A stretch of DNA of 64,000 nucleotides from Liolophura sinensis (GCF_032854445.1 NC_088296.1:1800001-1864000); one strand, 5' to 3'; positions 10,846 to 23,414 are shown, counted from the stretch's first letter. The notes: generated by a model not told the origin, from the sequence alone. Translations and numbers: made by a program.

Positions 10846-11331
10846 TTGATTCAGCCATGTGCGTCATTAGTTTCCTTTGTCAGTATTCTAACCTCTCCGT
10901 ATCTTGCATTATCGATGTCTAATTTTCAGAAGCAACCACTGATTCAAAACTTGGCTGTATTCTGTAAAATTCTCTATATTCCTTTCCATGTACTCTGCTT
11001 TGCTCATACCGTATGTATTGATCACTTTCATAAGGTGTTTTCCGGATCGATTTCCGACCAGCAACCGCTCTACTCCCATAAACATACCATGCACCACACT
11101 AACTAATTGATGGTGCCGTGACCACTTTTTCCACTTTGTAAAATAGCTCACGACGGTAAAATCCATTAGAAACGGAACAAACAATTAGATAGCACTTAAA
11201 GCAGTACTCAAAAACCGATGTCCTCGCAAATATTCAGACTTAGCTGATGGACGTGCTGATTCTTGTGAACAGATCTCTTTACTGTTTAGTGTGTTGTTAC
11301 TCCCCAAGATAACATAGAAAGGCCGCAGCAG

Positions 11332-12785
11332 AAAGAGTATACTAGAGCAGTGAGGACAGTATGATACATGACAAATCGTCACACATGAAGGTTGCACAGA
11401 GAGTATACTAGAGCAGCGACAACAGTGTGATACATGGCAAATCGTCACACGTGAAGGTTTCAAGGAGAGTATACTAGAGCAGCCAGGACAGTGTGATACA
11501 TGGTAAATCGTCACACGTGAAGGTTGCACAGAGAATACACTAGAGCAGCGACAACAGTGTGATACATGGCAAATCTTTACACGTGAAGGTTGCACAGAGA
11601 GTGTACTAGAGCAGCGAGGACACTGTGATACATGGCAAATCGTCACGTGTGAAGGGTGCACAGAGAGTATACTAGAGCAGCGAGGACACTATGATACATG
11701 GCAAATTGTTACACATGAAGGGTGCACAGAGAGTGTACTAGAGCAGCCAGGACACTGTGATACATGGCAAATCGTCACATGTGAAGGTTGCACAAAGGGT
11801 ATACTAGAGCAGCGAGGACACTGTGATACATGGCAAATTGTTACACGTGAAGATTGCACAGAGAGTATACTAGAGCAGCGACGACAGTGTGATACATGGC
11901 AAATCTTTACACGTGAAGGTTGCACAGAGAGTGTACTAGAGCAGTGACGACACTGTGATACATGGCAAATCGTCACATGTGAAGGGTGCACAAAGAGTAT
12001 ACTAGAGCAGCGAGGACACTATGATACATGGCAAATTGTTACACGTAAAGGTTGTACAGAGAGTGTACCAGAGCAGAGAGGACACTGTGATACATGGCAA
12101 ATTGTTACACATGAAGGTTGCACAGAGAGTATACTAGAGCAGCCAGGACACTGTGATACAAGGCAAATCGTCACATGTGAAGGTTGCACAAAGAGTATAC
12201 TAGAGCAGCGAGGACACTGTGATACATGGCAAATTGTTACACGTGAAGATTGCACAGAGAGTGTACTAGAGCAGCCAGGACAGTGTGATACATGGCAAAT
12301 CGTCACATGTGAAGGTTGCACAAAGAGTATACTAGAGCAGCGAGGACACTGTGATACATGGCAAATTGTTACACGTGAAGATTGCACAGAGAGTGTACTA
12401 GAGCAGCCAGGACAGTGTGATACATGGCAAATCGTCACATGTGAAGGTTGCACAAAGAGTATACTAGAGCAGCAAGGACAGTGTGATACATGGCAAATTG
12501 TTACACGTGAAGGTTGCACAGAGAGTGTACTAGAGCAGAGAGGACACTGTGATACATGGCAAATTGTTACACGTGAAGGTTGTACAGAGAGTGTACTAGA
12601 GCAGCGAGGACAGTGTGATACATGGCAAATTGTTACACGTGAAGGTTGCACAGAGAGTGTACTAGAGCAGAGAGGACACTGTGATACATGGCAAATTGTT
12701 ACACGTGAAGGTTGTACAGAGAGTGTACTAGAGCAGCGAGGACAGTGTGATACAATACAAGGCAAATCGTCACACGTGAAGGTTG
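11332..12785 (-). repeat. 66-bp satellite array, about 22 copies
   Basis: Each unit reads GTATACTAGAGCAGCGAGGA, CACTGTGATACATGGCAAAT and a CGTCACACGTGAAGGTTGCA block in plus orientation. On the minus strand it encodes a 22-residue Cys-rich repeat (TICHVSQCPRCSSTLSVQPS-like), giving frames of 271, 100 and 158 codons. Stops separating these frames come from CAG-to-TAG changes near 12017 and 11687, 330 bp (five units) apart. Between about 12130 and 12760 the units form 132-bp dimers repeated three and two times. Unit differences often change residues (R/C/H, G/R/L), and no start or splice context supports a gene. Confidence 0.93.
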
Positions 12786-13050
12786 AAGTGTGGCCTCTTG
12801 TCAGTTTATTTTCGTGTGTGTGTACTTTCAACACTTCATGTAAATACTTAATTATAGCAATAATTTTGTCATATGAAGTACATATAATGGAAATTTACCT
12901 CTGACTTCAAAGAGTGTAAGCTCGATTAGTTAAATAAACTTGTGATCAAAACTCTTAAAAATCAATCTTGTCAGTAAGCTTGTCAGTTGGGTTTGACAAT
13001 TCCCAAGTGTAAGTGCAATGACAGAATATGGGCCAGGTTTGGTACAATGT
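12786..13050. other. Short unique spacer
   Basis: A+T-rich spacer between the 66-bp array and a small repeat; nothing recognised. Confidence 0.4.
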
Positions 13051-13085
13051 GTACAACCCCTGTGGTACAACCCCTGTGGTACAAA
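13051..13085 (+). repeat. 14-bp tandem repeat
   Basis: GTACAACCCCTGTG occurs twice in tandem and is followed by a partial GTACAA. Confidence 0.85.
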
Positions 13086-13088
13086 ATC

Positions 13089-13200
13089 ATTTATTTATGT
13101 GTTAGATTGGTGCTTTAAGACGTACGCAGGAATATTTCACTTATACATTGGCAACCAGCATTAAGGTGGGAGGGATTCGGCCAGTACCCGGTGTGGCGGT
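13089..13200 (-). mobile_element. SINE-A 3' fragment, minus strand
   Basis: ATTTATTTATGTGTTAGATT, then GGTGCTTTAAGACGTACGCA, GGAATATTTCACTTATAC and CCAGCATTAAGGTGGGAGG is a diverged reverse complement of the SINE-A tail. Confidence 0.75.
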
Positions 13201-13262
13201 GGGGGGTGTGAGAGTGGTGGAGGAGTAGGAAGTAGGGTTTGCCGAGGGGGGGGGGGGGGTGG
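13201..13262 (+). repeat. G-rich tract with a 14-G run
   Basis: GGGGGGTGTGAGAGTGGTGG precedes a run of 14 G at 13246-13259. It probably grew out of the G-rich part of the adjoining SINE. It is G-quadruplex-prone and may vary in length. Confidence 0.8.
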
Positions 13263-15669
13263 CTGATCCACGACCATCCGTAGTTTTCTGCAAGATATTA
13301 CCTCTTACGATCCCAACAAGAGTTGTAATGCGGTTAGCGTGTAGGTGTGTAGTGGGAATGACCGAGTCAATGAAGTGAACTGTGGACAACTTCGCGGCCT
13401 GATTGGTTTGTTTTCATCCCGTCACGTCCGCACATAGCCCTGTCTGGTCAAACCATTCTACCCTGCAATCCTCCAATACAAAGACAACCTGGTAGTCATT
13501 CAGTCCCGACCCAAATCTAAGGATAGAATGTCAAGACTATTTATGACAACGTTATGCCTCAGAACCGGATGGGGCTCGTTCACTACAACAGTTGTTATAC
13601 TAGGGCAAGTCATTAGATTAAGGGAAGAATCAACACAATATCTATACGTGCTCAAAATGCTCGAAACTAATTGTAAAACCTTCATCTAATATACTCTATC
13701 ACCTGTTATAATTTTTTTCAGTATAATTTTATGTTTTCAAGGAAATTCTAAGGTTCGAAATATGGACAAACACTGTTTGTACGAGCTGAAATAATGTCTA
13801 CAAATGCGTAAAATAGCAATGTCGTGATGTGATTTATGCTTCGCGACAGCTGGAAGATACATTTACGATTAATCCAATAGAAGTGAAGGGAAATCATTAA
13901 AAGTGAAAGAAACATTCGGGAACGATACACGTATTATATCGATTGCCTGTTTGTCATATAATTTCTAATCATAGGTTTTGAAGCTGTCATGTGGAGACAA
14001 AACGGACATTTGTCAGCCATCTTGGTTTTTTTTTCTTTTCCGGATATAGCCGGTAGTGACTTCTCTCAGAGCGTATTTTTCAGGGCAATATTTGACTCCA
14101 TTACCGTATTTAGCAGACTATTCAAGCCTTATCCACGATTTGAATACTGATTTTTTTCATTCGTATAGAACATCCCGAGCGTCTTTCCACCATTATTGAA
14201 TACTGTTGACTGTCCCCTTTGCAGGAATCCGTTCTAATTTCGCACTTTATAAAACTTTCTTACGTCTTTGATGGTTTGTGCTGAACTTTGTTTTGGGAAC
14301 CTGCCTTTGATTGTCGAAATAGAAGATCCATTTTGATTGGCAGCTGGTCTACGAATAATTTCTTTGACACTCAGATTGCATTTTAGGCGTGTCCGTGTTT
14401 TGCCACTTTTAAATTCTACCTACTAAACCTGCACTTTAGAATACCCATTGCTATTTTATAACGCCATACTCAGGAAAACTACCAGAATAAAGAAACACAC
14501 GATTAATGATTTTAGTCGTTACCATACCAGGTTCTTTCGGCGACGACATCTATGTGCTGCCAGTGATCCTGCATATTTCCTACACATAGAGCTGGCTACG
14601 TCCACAGAGAGATCACTTACACAGATTAAAATGTACGGGTATAGCTAAAATGATATGTAAAAGCGCGGAGTCATTCCTTATCAAAGCCGCCACGTTGTTG
14701 TTGTTATTGTTAAAAAGGGACATTAATTATATCTGATGTTGTTGCTCATGCTGGAAAACCTCATATTGCCTTGTAGCAGAATAAAAGGCACATATTATGA
14801 GAAATATTCGTAAGCGTTTTCCAGCCGACTGCAGACGCTAACGGCAGAACCATAATTTGAAATATTTATGAGTCTGTATGTTCCGACACAAATCATAGCA
14901 ACATCAATAATGATTTTGCAGGAGAAACCTGGTTTTAAACCATAGAAGGTAATAGCTTATTTAGGTCAAAACAATCCGCCTGGGATTATTGCGTTTCACT
15001 GCTGCGCTGAATAATATTTTTATGTCATGGACACTGGTCAGTCTTACGGGCGGCGGGCAAACAGAAACATTCTTTTTAACTCAATTCTGCTTAAGCCAAG
15101 GGGATGTCTACGTGGCCACTTTTTAAGCATATTCCCAAACAGGGAGGGAAGATGAAATTCCGGATTTCAGGGGTAAGGCCCGTGACCAATTGCCAATTAT
15201 CACACTGTCGTCACTGCTGTATGCTTGTTCTTTGTGCTCTCCTTTATATTTTACAAGTATAATAATGTTCGATTGGTATAGGATAAGACAAAGGGGCGGA
15301 TATCTGGTTACATTAAAGAATGCATTCTAGACTTAAGAACAAGAAGCTAGAACACCCATACCAACAGCAACGACAAGGGCTAAAACATTCCCGTTGAATA
15401 TGTCTATAGAGCTACAGAGAAAATGTTATTAATGCATTACCACAACTTAGTCTCTAAAGGGCTGAATGTTGTAACATACAATGGATGTAATGTACCCGAC
15501 AAACCTATTGACACTAAGAGCAAAACAAGGATTCGAGAAGGTCAGTTATTGGTCAATGTACTGACAGCCGCAGTGCACCTGCGCGCTCTTAAATTGAGAA
15601 GTACGTCTACTGCATCATGTGTGTTATATGGACAATGAGTGACACATTTCTTCTTGGAACAACCGTACA
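13263..15669. other. Unique stretch, no gene seen
   Basis: No coding exon was recognised. CACACTGTCGTCACTGCTG near 15201 belongs to a short dispersed motif also seen near 17813 and 34659. Frames at 14448-14648 and 15423-15638 are short and have no recognised motif. Confidence 0.45.
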
Positions 15670-15812
15670 TCTATTTATTTGATTGGTGTTGCTCTAGAAT
15701 ACTTCACTTATATGACGACGGCCAGCATTATGTTGGGTGTTTGCGCGGGGGAAACCTACAACCTTTGCGATCAGGCCTTCCACCTTACTATCGGGAAGGA
15801 AGTCAGCGTGGA
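15670..15812 (-). mobile_element. SINE-A fragment, minus strand
   Basis: CTATTTATTTGATTGGTGTT, TACTTCACTTATATGACG, ACGGCCAGCATTATGTTGGG and GGGGGAAACC run as the reverse complement of SINE-A, ending in a diverged GGAAGTCAGC. Confidence 0.8.
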
Positions 15813-16196
15813 CTTAAAACCGTTATAAAATGCTCTCTAGAGATTCCCTTACCGTCCACTCTTTAAGGACCTTGGGTTTATATCTGGTTCCAGTTTAGAT
15901 CGATCGGAAAGTAATGCAGACATATTCACCGATAGTCTTCTCACTATTAAACAGCTTATATTCCAACGTTATATGGACGTTTTTTGGCCGAGAATACCGG
16001 CCTTGTCAAGACCTTCTCGTCACTCTCATGGCGGGTATGTTTCACACACGTCGGGCAGTTTGGGAGACAGACGGGACGGGAGATTGGGATCCCCCGACTG
16101 TAATTCAGCAGGGAGGCGGGCGAAGAAAACATCTCTTGATCTGACTTGTCTCGTTACTTACCCATTACTACGTTACTACGACGATTACTACAGCTA

Positions 16197-16419
16197 CTTC
16201 TCACCAATACGTTTGCTGTCAGGTCAAGTCCAGAACAAACTAGCTTCTTCAGCTGGAAAGGTCTAACAGCAACCTGGAAATGATGGTGGGTTTCTTCCGA
16301 GCTCTACCCTCCCCACCCCCCCCCCCCCCCCCCCCCAGGCATCCGTTATACTGACCGCCGTAGTATAAGTGAAGTATTTTTGGGAACGGCGTAATACACC
16401 AAATAAATAAATAAATAAA
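16197..16419 (+). mobile_element. SINE-A copy with an internal poly-C expansion
   Basis: TTCTCACCAATACG, GTCAAGTCCAG, AAAGGTCTAACAGCAACCTG and GAGCTCTACCC lead into a 21-C run (16316-16336) at the position of the normal GGGCTCTGCCCGG segment. Then come ACTGACCGCCGTAGTATAAG, GGCGTAATACACC and (AAAT)n. The tRNA-like head is missing. Confidence 0.85.
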
Positions 16420-17969
16420 CGCTACAACTACGGTTACGGCTACGGCTATTTCTGGGTCTAATTTTATTACAAATACATGTGCTTCTTCTGCTGCTGTTAC
16501 TGTATACAGCTATACTGATATCGCTGGTACTATTACGCATGCGCAGTTCGAGCATATGGGTCAAGATTTGCCTTCGCATTAAAAAGTGAAGGAGCACTGA
16601 CTGGATAATAATGCCACACAGATATTTTCGGTTGTTGATGTACTATAATCTTCACTGCTACTTAATTAAATATATATCAGAATTTCGTCTGTTTTGGATA
16701 GAACTAAAAACTTTTTGCCCAGTTTTACTACAGACCTTTGGGGGTTAACAAGGTAACAAAATCCTGGGAATTCAGCCACAACATCTCAAAAACAGTAGTC
16801 AAGCTAGGTTGATTTCTTGATACGTGAAACAGAAAAGTAGAAGTCATGAGGTGGTATGCCATGGTACAACACGAAACTTAGGGGATATACACTTCTGAGG
16901 ATGAAGCTCACAAAGTTACTGACATAAAAAGTAAGGAAAATCAATGTGCTATTGTAACCTAAAGGTACGTAGTCAATGTTCGCTAGTGTAACCTAAAGCC
17001 AATGTTCGTTGGGTTTACCCTTACGCTCTCCCGTTTGTTTATCCGCAGTCATCCACAAATCTGACTGCGGTTGTGTAACCTATAGTGTTTACACAATTCT
17101 TGAGTAAATGGTGTTCAATCTTATTCAATTAAATATTACAACTTTTCTCAATGTGCTTTTTTTCACTTTTGCAGTCGGAGGTAGACTTTCTTAAGCAGGC
17201 CCAAGAAAAAAGAAAAACTTATAGAAAAGTAGATCGGGTTGAAGTATTTCTTTTTCTTTTTTTGAACAGCCAAAAAAAAATCGCAGAAACAGCAGTCGGG
17301 TTCGAGCCGACGAAAGAAAGAAAGAAGGAGAAGAAAAGAAACCTCCCAGAAAAAGCTTTCGGGCCACTGAAGAGATATCAGTGTTGACGACCAGAGTTAG
17401 TGATTGTCTTAGAAGCAACTATAGCGGTTTTAGTAGAAGGGGTTTTATAGTGGTTACATTGATAGTAATTCTGTTATAGTCATATTACGACAATTAACTG
17501 TTTTCTATGATAGCAGAAATTGTGCAATAAAAAGTAGAATGAACCGTTGAAGCCGAAGAAGTGTTAACAGTAGCATGAGTCTCGAAAGTCAAAGAATATG
17601 CAATAGTAATTCTGGGCCAGTGGGGTCTAATAAATAGCAATTAACATCACTGCATTTCTTTTGCCTAATTTTGCTTGAGCCTTGATGCTAGATGGCGGCC
17701 AATTTGCTACTGTTGACGTCTTTACATCAATAGTTAGACCAAAAAGCCCTAACTGAGGTAAACTGACAAAAGGCCGCATTTGACCGGTTGCGTGAGACCA
17801 TTTTCCAGCTATCACACTGTCGTCGCTGCACTGGTTTGTGTCTCTATGCTGTAATCATGCAGCATTATCTGCTATTGCCGTAGCAATATTATCAGGTACT
17901 TGCCGTAGAGGTGATAGGAATAGAAGCACTAGTGGTATCAGAGGTTGTAATAGCATCAGTGCTATCTGT
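16420..17969. other. Unique stretch, no gene seen
   Basis: A purine/pyrimidine-biased zone at about 17195-17350 (AAAGAAAGAAAGAAGGAGAA) gives artefactual K/E- or F/L-rich frames. CACACTGTCGTCGCTGC at about 17813 is the second copy of a short dispersed motif. Confidence 0.45.
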
Positions 17970-18117
17970 AGATTGATTGATTGATTGATTGATTGGTGTT
18001 TTACGCCGTACTCAAGAATATTTCACTTCTAGGACGGCGGCCAGCATTATGGTGGGTGGAAACCGGGCAGAGCCCAGGGGAAACCCACGACCATCCGCAG
18101 GTTGCTGCCAGACCGCT
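17970..18117 (-). mobile_element. SINE-A 3' half, minus strand, well preserved
   Basis: A (GATT)n tail expansion at 17970-17995 is followed by GGTGTTTTACGCCGTACTCA, AGAATATTTCACTTCTAGGA, CGGCGGCCAGCATTATGGTG and ACCCACGACCATCCGCAGG. This is a close match to the tail of the full-length copy at 23126-23402. Confidence 0.9.
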
Positions 18118-21083
18118 ATCTGTAGAAGTGGTAGAAGTAATAGAAATAGAAGCAGTGGTGGTATCAAATGTAATAATAGTAACAATGTTTGTATTAGCTG
18201 TAGTTATTATTATAAGTTAATATTAATATTATTAGTAAAACTGGATGAGTACTTATATAATAAATTGTACTAGCAGTGATGTATTTGTGTTATTAGTGGC
18301 GCTGGTGTCTGTAGTAAGAGAAGCGTTAGCAGAAGTATCCAGCCAACTCCTTTTACGGCTCCGTGCTTTTGAAAAGTATGCATGTTTTGCAAAGAATGCA
18401 GATTTAGCGGGCCTGCGCACGCTTTGCACGAATAGATCGTAGCTATAATCGATTGTATAAATAAGTTGCACCACTTGCCCACAAAGGAAATTGTTAGGCC
18501 ATTGTAAATTTGTGGACTCACGATCCCGATCTTTGGCCAAATTTAATTCGTAACCTGTATTAATGGACAAATACAAGTCAATAACTTTGCATGCCTTCAT
18601 TTCCAAAAAGAGTTCTACGTCAAAATGATTCAGCAGCTAACAACAATAACATGTGAACAATTCGCGTGTGTTTTTGAGATAATTAATTTCCGCTTCCTTG
18701 CAAACCGGCCAGAAAATTACTAATGCCCAGTTTATCCAAAGTAGTATTTGTACTTAATGTTGTCTTTGGTGCGACTATATTTAATATAAATATTGATATG
18801 TACAACATGGTTTTGTCGATTGTAATCCTTTAGTTGTAAATTATGACTACCTCAGCCTACACTCCCTTCGCGCAAGATGGTGTCCATTGTAAGAGAAGAC
18901 TACGATCGTCATCATAGTGATTTGCGACCAACTTACGCCTACGAATCCTTTGTGCAAACGTCCAAGTAAGTTAAGCGACGGCCCAAGTAAGTTAAGCCGT
19001 ACTGGAGTGAGAATAAAAACAATCAAATGAGTGAAATGTTTCAGCGATAACTAGTGGGTGAGCAGCAAGAGTTTTGTCCGTGTTTTCCGGTTCAGAGAGT
19101 ACTATCCGGCCAATCCGGTAAGCGCCGGCCAGCAGATGTTTAACCAACCATTTCCGGAGTGCTCCGTCAAGCGTTGGACAGCCGAGGATGTTCGATGATT
19201 GTGTCTTAACTCTTAATAAGCATAGAGGTAAGAGACAAAGTGATCCCCGATCGATGAGCATTGATTAGGCGCTTAGAGTAAGGGAGAGCAGAAACTCGTG
19301 GAAATGCGACTGGCACCACTGGCCTTTGAATCGATGGGAGAAAGCAGGGAGTCTAGCTTCCTGGTCCCCGCACTTGCCGCTTCGTTTAGTCAAGCGGGCG
19401 GGCAGACCGACAGGTTTACTCTACTCGTGCCCTGCAACAACACGGGGTTTTGTTTCTTCAAGCATCGGCAAAGTCTCGACGTATGGATTTTCTGCATTGA
19501 TGCCGATGTGATATTGTTTCTGGAGTGGCAGAACAACTACATTTCCTGGAGTACTTTGTGGATTACGGTTCTAGCCAGCCTTATTCATACCATATTTATT
19601 CATCGCAGGACAAAAAGCTACCGGCAGGTATCCACTTTGAAAACGACTCCATCTCACCAGGATCCTTGTGACAAAGCCATGCATCCCGTTTCATAAGCCC
19701 TGGACGTCTACTGTAATGGATCGCTGAAGAGTCGGGATGTTTTCATCTCTCCAAGCTGCAATTAGATTTATTGATATTTACTGATGCTCTTTTATTATCT
19801 ACCTTTGTGTGCGCTCTTTTGTGGGGAAAGCATGAAACAGTAGGAGATTTGAACTCAAAATTTCCTCTGCATCGTCAATTAGTGCTCTAACTGAATATCT
19901 CTTTAATCATTCGAACGTTGTTTAAATATCTAATTTATATGAAAACGGACAGTTACACATTTATTGAGCATAAATAAAATCAAAGCGTAGGCCGCGGGTA
20001 ATAATCACTTAGGAGTGGACAACAGTATGAATATAGGCGATAAGCATTAAAACGTCCAGAGAACATATCATTTTAAAGCCCCTGTTGTAAATTCGTTTAT
20101 TGTTTCTTTTTAAAAAAGACATACTGATTTTTGTTTAAAGTAATCTGTGCTCTTCGCATACATGTATTTCTGTATGCAGCATAATGCATCATCGTAGATG
20201 TAGATCTCTGAGACAATTGGTCCTACTTGGTAGCCGTAGTTTTACATCGATTGTTCTTGTCCCGGCTCCCGTAGATTCATAAATCTATGAACAGTGTGAC
20301 TGAGAGCATAGGCTAAGCTACTCGTGTTGCATGTAAACACAAGCTGCAAGGTTGTGACTGTGTATAGCTGGACATCTCCAAGATTTACCATTTTGCCTTG
20401 TGAGCTTGTATCGGTTCATTGTGGATTGAATGATTTCGCGGAGCTATCTGTGTTACATGGATTCACCAAAAACCGGAAAGTGTGAATAAGGTGGGAATTG
20501 GTATCTTGGCAATAATATTACCTGTGACGCTTTCCCATATTACTTCAGGAAATATGTCTTTGTCGGGTTTACGGATGCTTGTAACTTATTTCTAAAGACA
20601 ACAATTAAGCCTGGAATTTGTGTGAAGACTTCATCAGACTAATTTAGCACGTGAGGGATGTCGCTATATTTGGCTGTCCCGCTGCACTGCGGTCATTGAA
20701 CATAAATCCGCCAATTCTGAAAGAGTACTCAAAGAGTCACGGATATCTGGCAGTTGTCATCCAATAACGACGGTGCTAAATTATATTCCACGACTTGAAG
20801 TATAAGCAGCTATCTGCAAGATAGGATAAAGTAATGCGAAACCCATACATTTCACATTGATAGTCAGTTGTGTTGTGATCTCCTTTTGAAACATTTCTCA
20901 CTCGTGTCGGTCTTCACGTGTCCTCAGTAAAAATATATAAAGCATTTCAACTATATTTTACGGATTTCATTCAAATTAGGAATTCACTCAAATTTTAAGG
21001 AAGAAGATTGTTTCTTGAGGCCATCCATGCTGTTTCATTTGCTCGGGAAATTATACAAGTCATTTCGATGTGTTGTGTCACTT
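18118..21083. other. Unique stretch, no gene seen
   Basis: The longest frame, 19298-19696 (132 codons), has a hydrophobic segment (WSTLWITVLASLIHTIFIHR) near residues 84-103, but I recognise no family and no exon boundaries. A 20-bp tandem pair (CCAAGTAAGTTAAGC) lies at about 18959-18998. Confidence 0.4.
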
Positions 21084-21480
21084 CAGTTTCGTCCTTGTGA
21101 TACAGCTTGTTTGTTTCACGATTGCATCTGTGGTGCGCGGTGGTTTGTTTCACGATTGCATCTGTGGCGCGCGGTGGTTTGTTTCACGATTGCCTGTGTG
21201 GTACGCGGTGGTTTGTTTCACGATTGCCGGTGTGGTACGCCGGACTTGTTCATTATTGCCCTTGTGTCATATCGGATTGTTTCCTTATTGTTCTTCAGGA
21301 CAGTGGTGTGTTCCTTAATTGCCCTTGTGATACGGCCGATTGCTTCATGATTACCTTTGTGACACAGCTGATTACTTCGTGATTACCTTTGTGACACAGC
21401 GGATTGCCTCATGATTATAGTTTAATACAGTGGTGTGCTCTTTCATTACCTTCTGATAAGACGGATTGCTTCATGATAGC
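21084..21480 (+). repeat. 34-bp tandem array with diverged flank
   Basis: GTTTGTTTCACGATTGC with a GGTACGCGGTG segment repeats at a 34-bp step (CACGATTGC at 21117, 21151, 21185 and 21219). Increasingly diverged units (TTCATTATTGCCCTTGTG, CTTCATGATTACCTTTGTG) follow to about 21480. Frames in all three plus phases are repeat artefacts. Confidence 0.85.
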
Positions 21481-22014
21481 CGTTCGATGCAGTGGGATAT
21501 TTCATGGTTGCTTTTATTGCACTTCGGATTATTTCATTATTCTCGCTGTTTTGTGTGTTTGGGATGTGATTTTGCATTATTCGGGAAATCACAGACATCA
21601 ATCCCCAAAAATACGTAAGGCAACTTTCTCCGCAGGGCTGTTTTAAACCGAATTACCTGACACGGATCGCTATATATTTCGATGCAAGGATTATCAGCTC
21701 ACCTGTACTTTGTGCCTAGGAATAACGGTACAGCCTATCACAGGACAAAACGCATGGCACCTGCAGCGCCCCACATCATCCATTACATGCCACTGAGCTG
21801 CTAAGACGGGTTGTGAGCTCATCATTACCTATAACCTATACCTCAAGGTAAGTGCAATTTGTCTTCAGTATGATGGCTAGTATTGCATTTTGCTTGAGAA
21901 AATGAAAATATGTGCACAAACGCCTCCCTTAAATGCATTGACATTCCATTTGTGAACTGCACATTTTTGCCAGCGTTCCTGTGCCTTTCGTCAGGAATTT
22001 GGTGCTCAGTGTAG
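21481..22014. other. Unique stretch with one strong donor-like site
   Basis: CTCAAGGTAAGTGC at about 21842 matches a 5' splice donor, but no good upstream frame or acceptor was found. Confidence 0.3.
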
Positions 22015-23113
22015 TTAAACTTTTGAGCTCATTTCAATACAAACTCTACGTGCAGCCTTCACTGGAAAATTTTCATCGTCATTTCACTACAAGTATATAT
22101 GTTCAGAGCGGTCTTCACTAAACAACTTTCGTCTTAACTGCGGTACAAGTATATATGTTCAGAGCGGCCTTCACTAAACAACTTTCGTCTTAACTGCGGT
22201 ACAAGTATATATGTTCAGAGCGGCCTTCACTAAACAACTTTCGTCTTAACTGCGGTACAAGTATATATGTTCAGAGCGGCCTTCACTAAACAACTTTCGT
22301 CTTAACTGCGGTACAAGTATATATGTTCAGAGCGGCCTTCACTAAACAACTTTCGTCTTAACTTCGGTACAAGTATATATGCTCAGTGCGGTCTTCACTA
22401 AACAAATTTCGTCTTAACTGCGGTACAAGTATATATGTTCAGAGCGGCCTTCACTAAACAACTTTCGTCTTAACTGCGGTACAAGTATGTATGTTCAGAG
22501 CGGCCTTCACTAAACTACTTTCGTCTTAACTGCGGTACAAGTATGTATGTTCAGAGCGGCCTTCACTAAACAACTTTCGTCTTAACTGCGGTACAAGTAT
22601 GTATGTTCAGAGCGGCCTTCACTAAACAACTTTCGTCTTAACTGCGGTACAAGTATATATGTTCAGAGCGGCCTTCACTAAACAACTTTCGTCTTAACTT
22701 CGGTACAAATATATATATGCTAAGTAAAGTATTCACTGAACAACCTCCAGCTTCCTGTCCACACAACTTTATGTACTCGGTGCAGGTTTACCGAAAAAAA
22801 TTTTCGGTTTCATTCCAGTAGAACTCTACATGCTAAGTGCAGCCACCATTGAACCACTTTCAGCTTGGTTCCACTAAAGCTGTGTACATCTGACTGATTG
22901 TAACATCATCTTGGCGACACATTTGGGCATGTTTGTATAGTTAAAACGGGTGCACTCAGGGCACCTTTACCGTAGAATGTTTCGAATTCAATAAAAGTAT
23001 GAATTTACCTGTAGCTAACTACAACTAAAGGTTTGGGACACAGTTTGGCTTGTTTTTTAAGTTAATACGGAACTGCCGGGTGCAATTTTCAAGGAACAAT
23101 GTTTTAATTCACT
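22015..23113 (+). repeat. 56-bp satellite: homogeneous core, diverged flanks
   Basis: The core, about 22090-22711, has about eleven nearly identical 56-bp units (TTCACTAAACAACTTTCGTC, TTAACTGCGGTACAAGTATA, TATGTTCAGAGCGGCC). Progressively diverged relatives lie on the left (from about 22015) and right (to 23113, continuing past the SINE at 23403-23470). Homogeneous centre and decayed edges are what unequal crossover would produce. Confidence 0.9.
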
Positions 23114-23125
23114 TCAATACAAGTA

Positions 23126-23402
23126 GGGGCCTCCGTGGCTCAGTCGGTTAAAGCGCTAGCGCAGCGTGATGACCCAGGAGTCTCTCACCAATGCGGTCGC
23201 TGTGAGTTCAAGTCCAGCTCATGCTGGCTTCCTCTCCGGCCGTACGTGAGAAGGTCTGCCAGCAACCTGCGGATGGTCGTGGGTTTCCCCCGGGCTCTGC
23301 CCGGTTTCCACCCACCATAATGCTGGCCGCCGTCGTATAAGTGAAATATTCTTGAGTACGGCGTAAAACACCAATCAAAAAAAAAAAAAAAAAAAAAAAA
23401 AA
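23126..23402 (+). mobile_element. Full-length SINE-A, young insertion with perfect duplications
   Basis: This is the reference copy of the family in this window: 277 bp. A Pol III box A (TGGCTCAGTCGG, 23136-23147) and box B (GAGTTCAAGTCC, 23204-23215) start 68 bp apart, farther than in a normal tRNA. The body follows (CAGCTCATGCTGGCTTCC, CAGCAACCTGCGGATGGTCG, GGGCTCTGCCCGGTTTCC, CCGCCGTCGTATAAGTG), then the tail TTGAGTACGGCGTAAAACAC and a 26-A run. Identical 12-bp duplications (TCAATACAAGTA) flank it at 23114-23125 and 23403-23414. The A run and perfect duplications suggest recent LINE-driven insertion. Confidence 0.96.
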
Positions 23403-23414
23403 TCAATACAAGTA

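Noticed and set aside
12019-12834. 271-codon Cys-rich minus-strand frame
   Set aside because: It is a 22-residue translation of the 66-bp array; unit differences are freely non-synonymous and stop variants recur.
19298-19696. 132-codon frame with one hydrophobic segment
   Set aside because: No recognised domain, no repeat support and no splice or promoter context; frames of this length occur by chance in 64 kb.
23126-23215. Possible functional tRNA in the SINE head
   Set aside because: Box A and box B are too far apart for a tRNA and no cloverleaf forms; it is the SINE promoter region.
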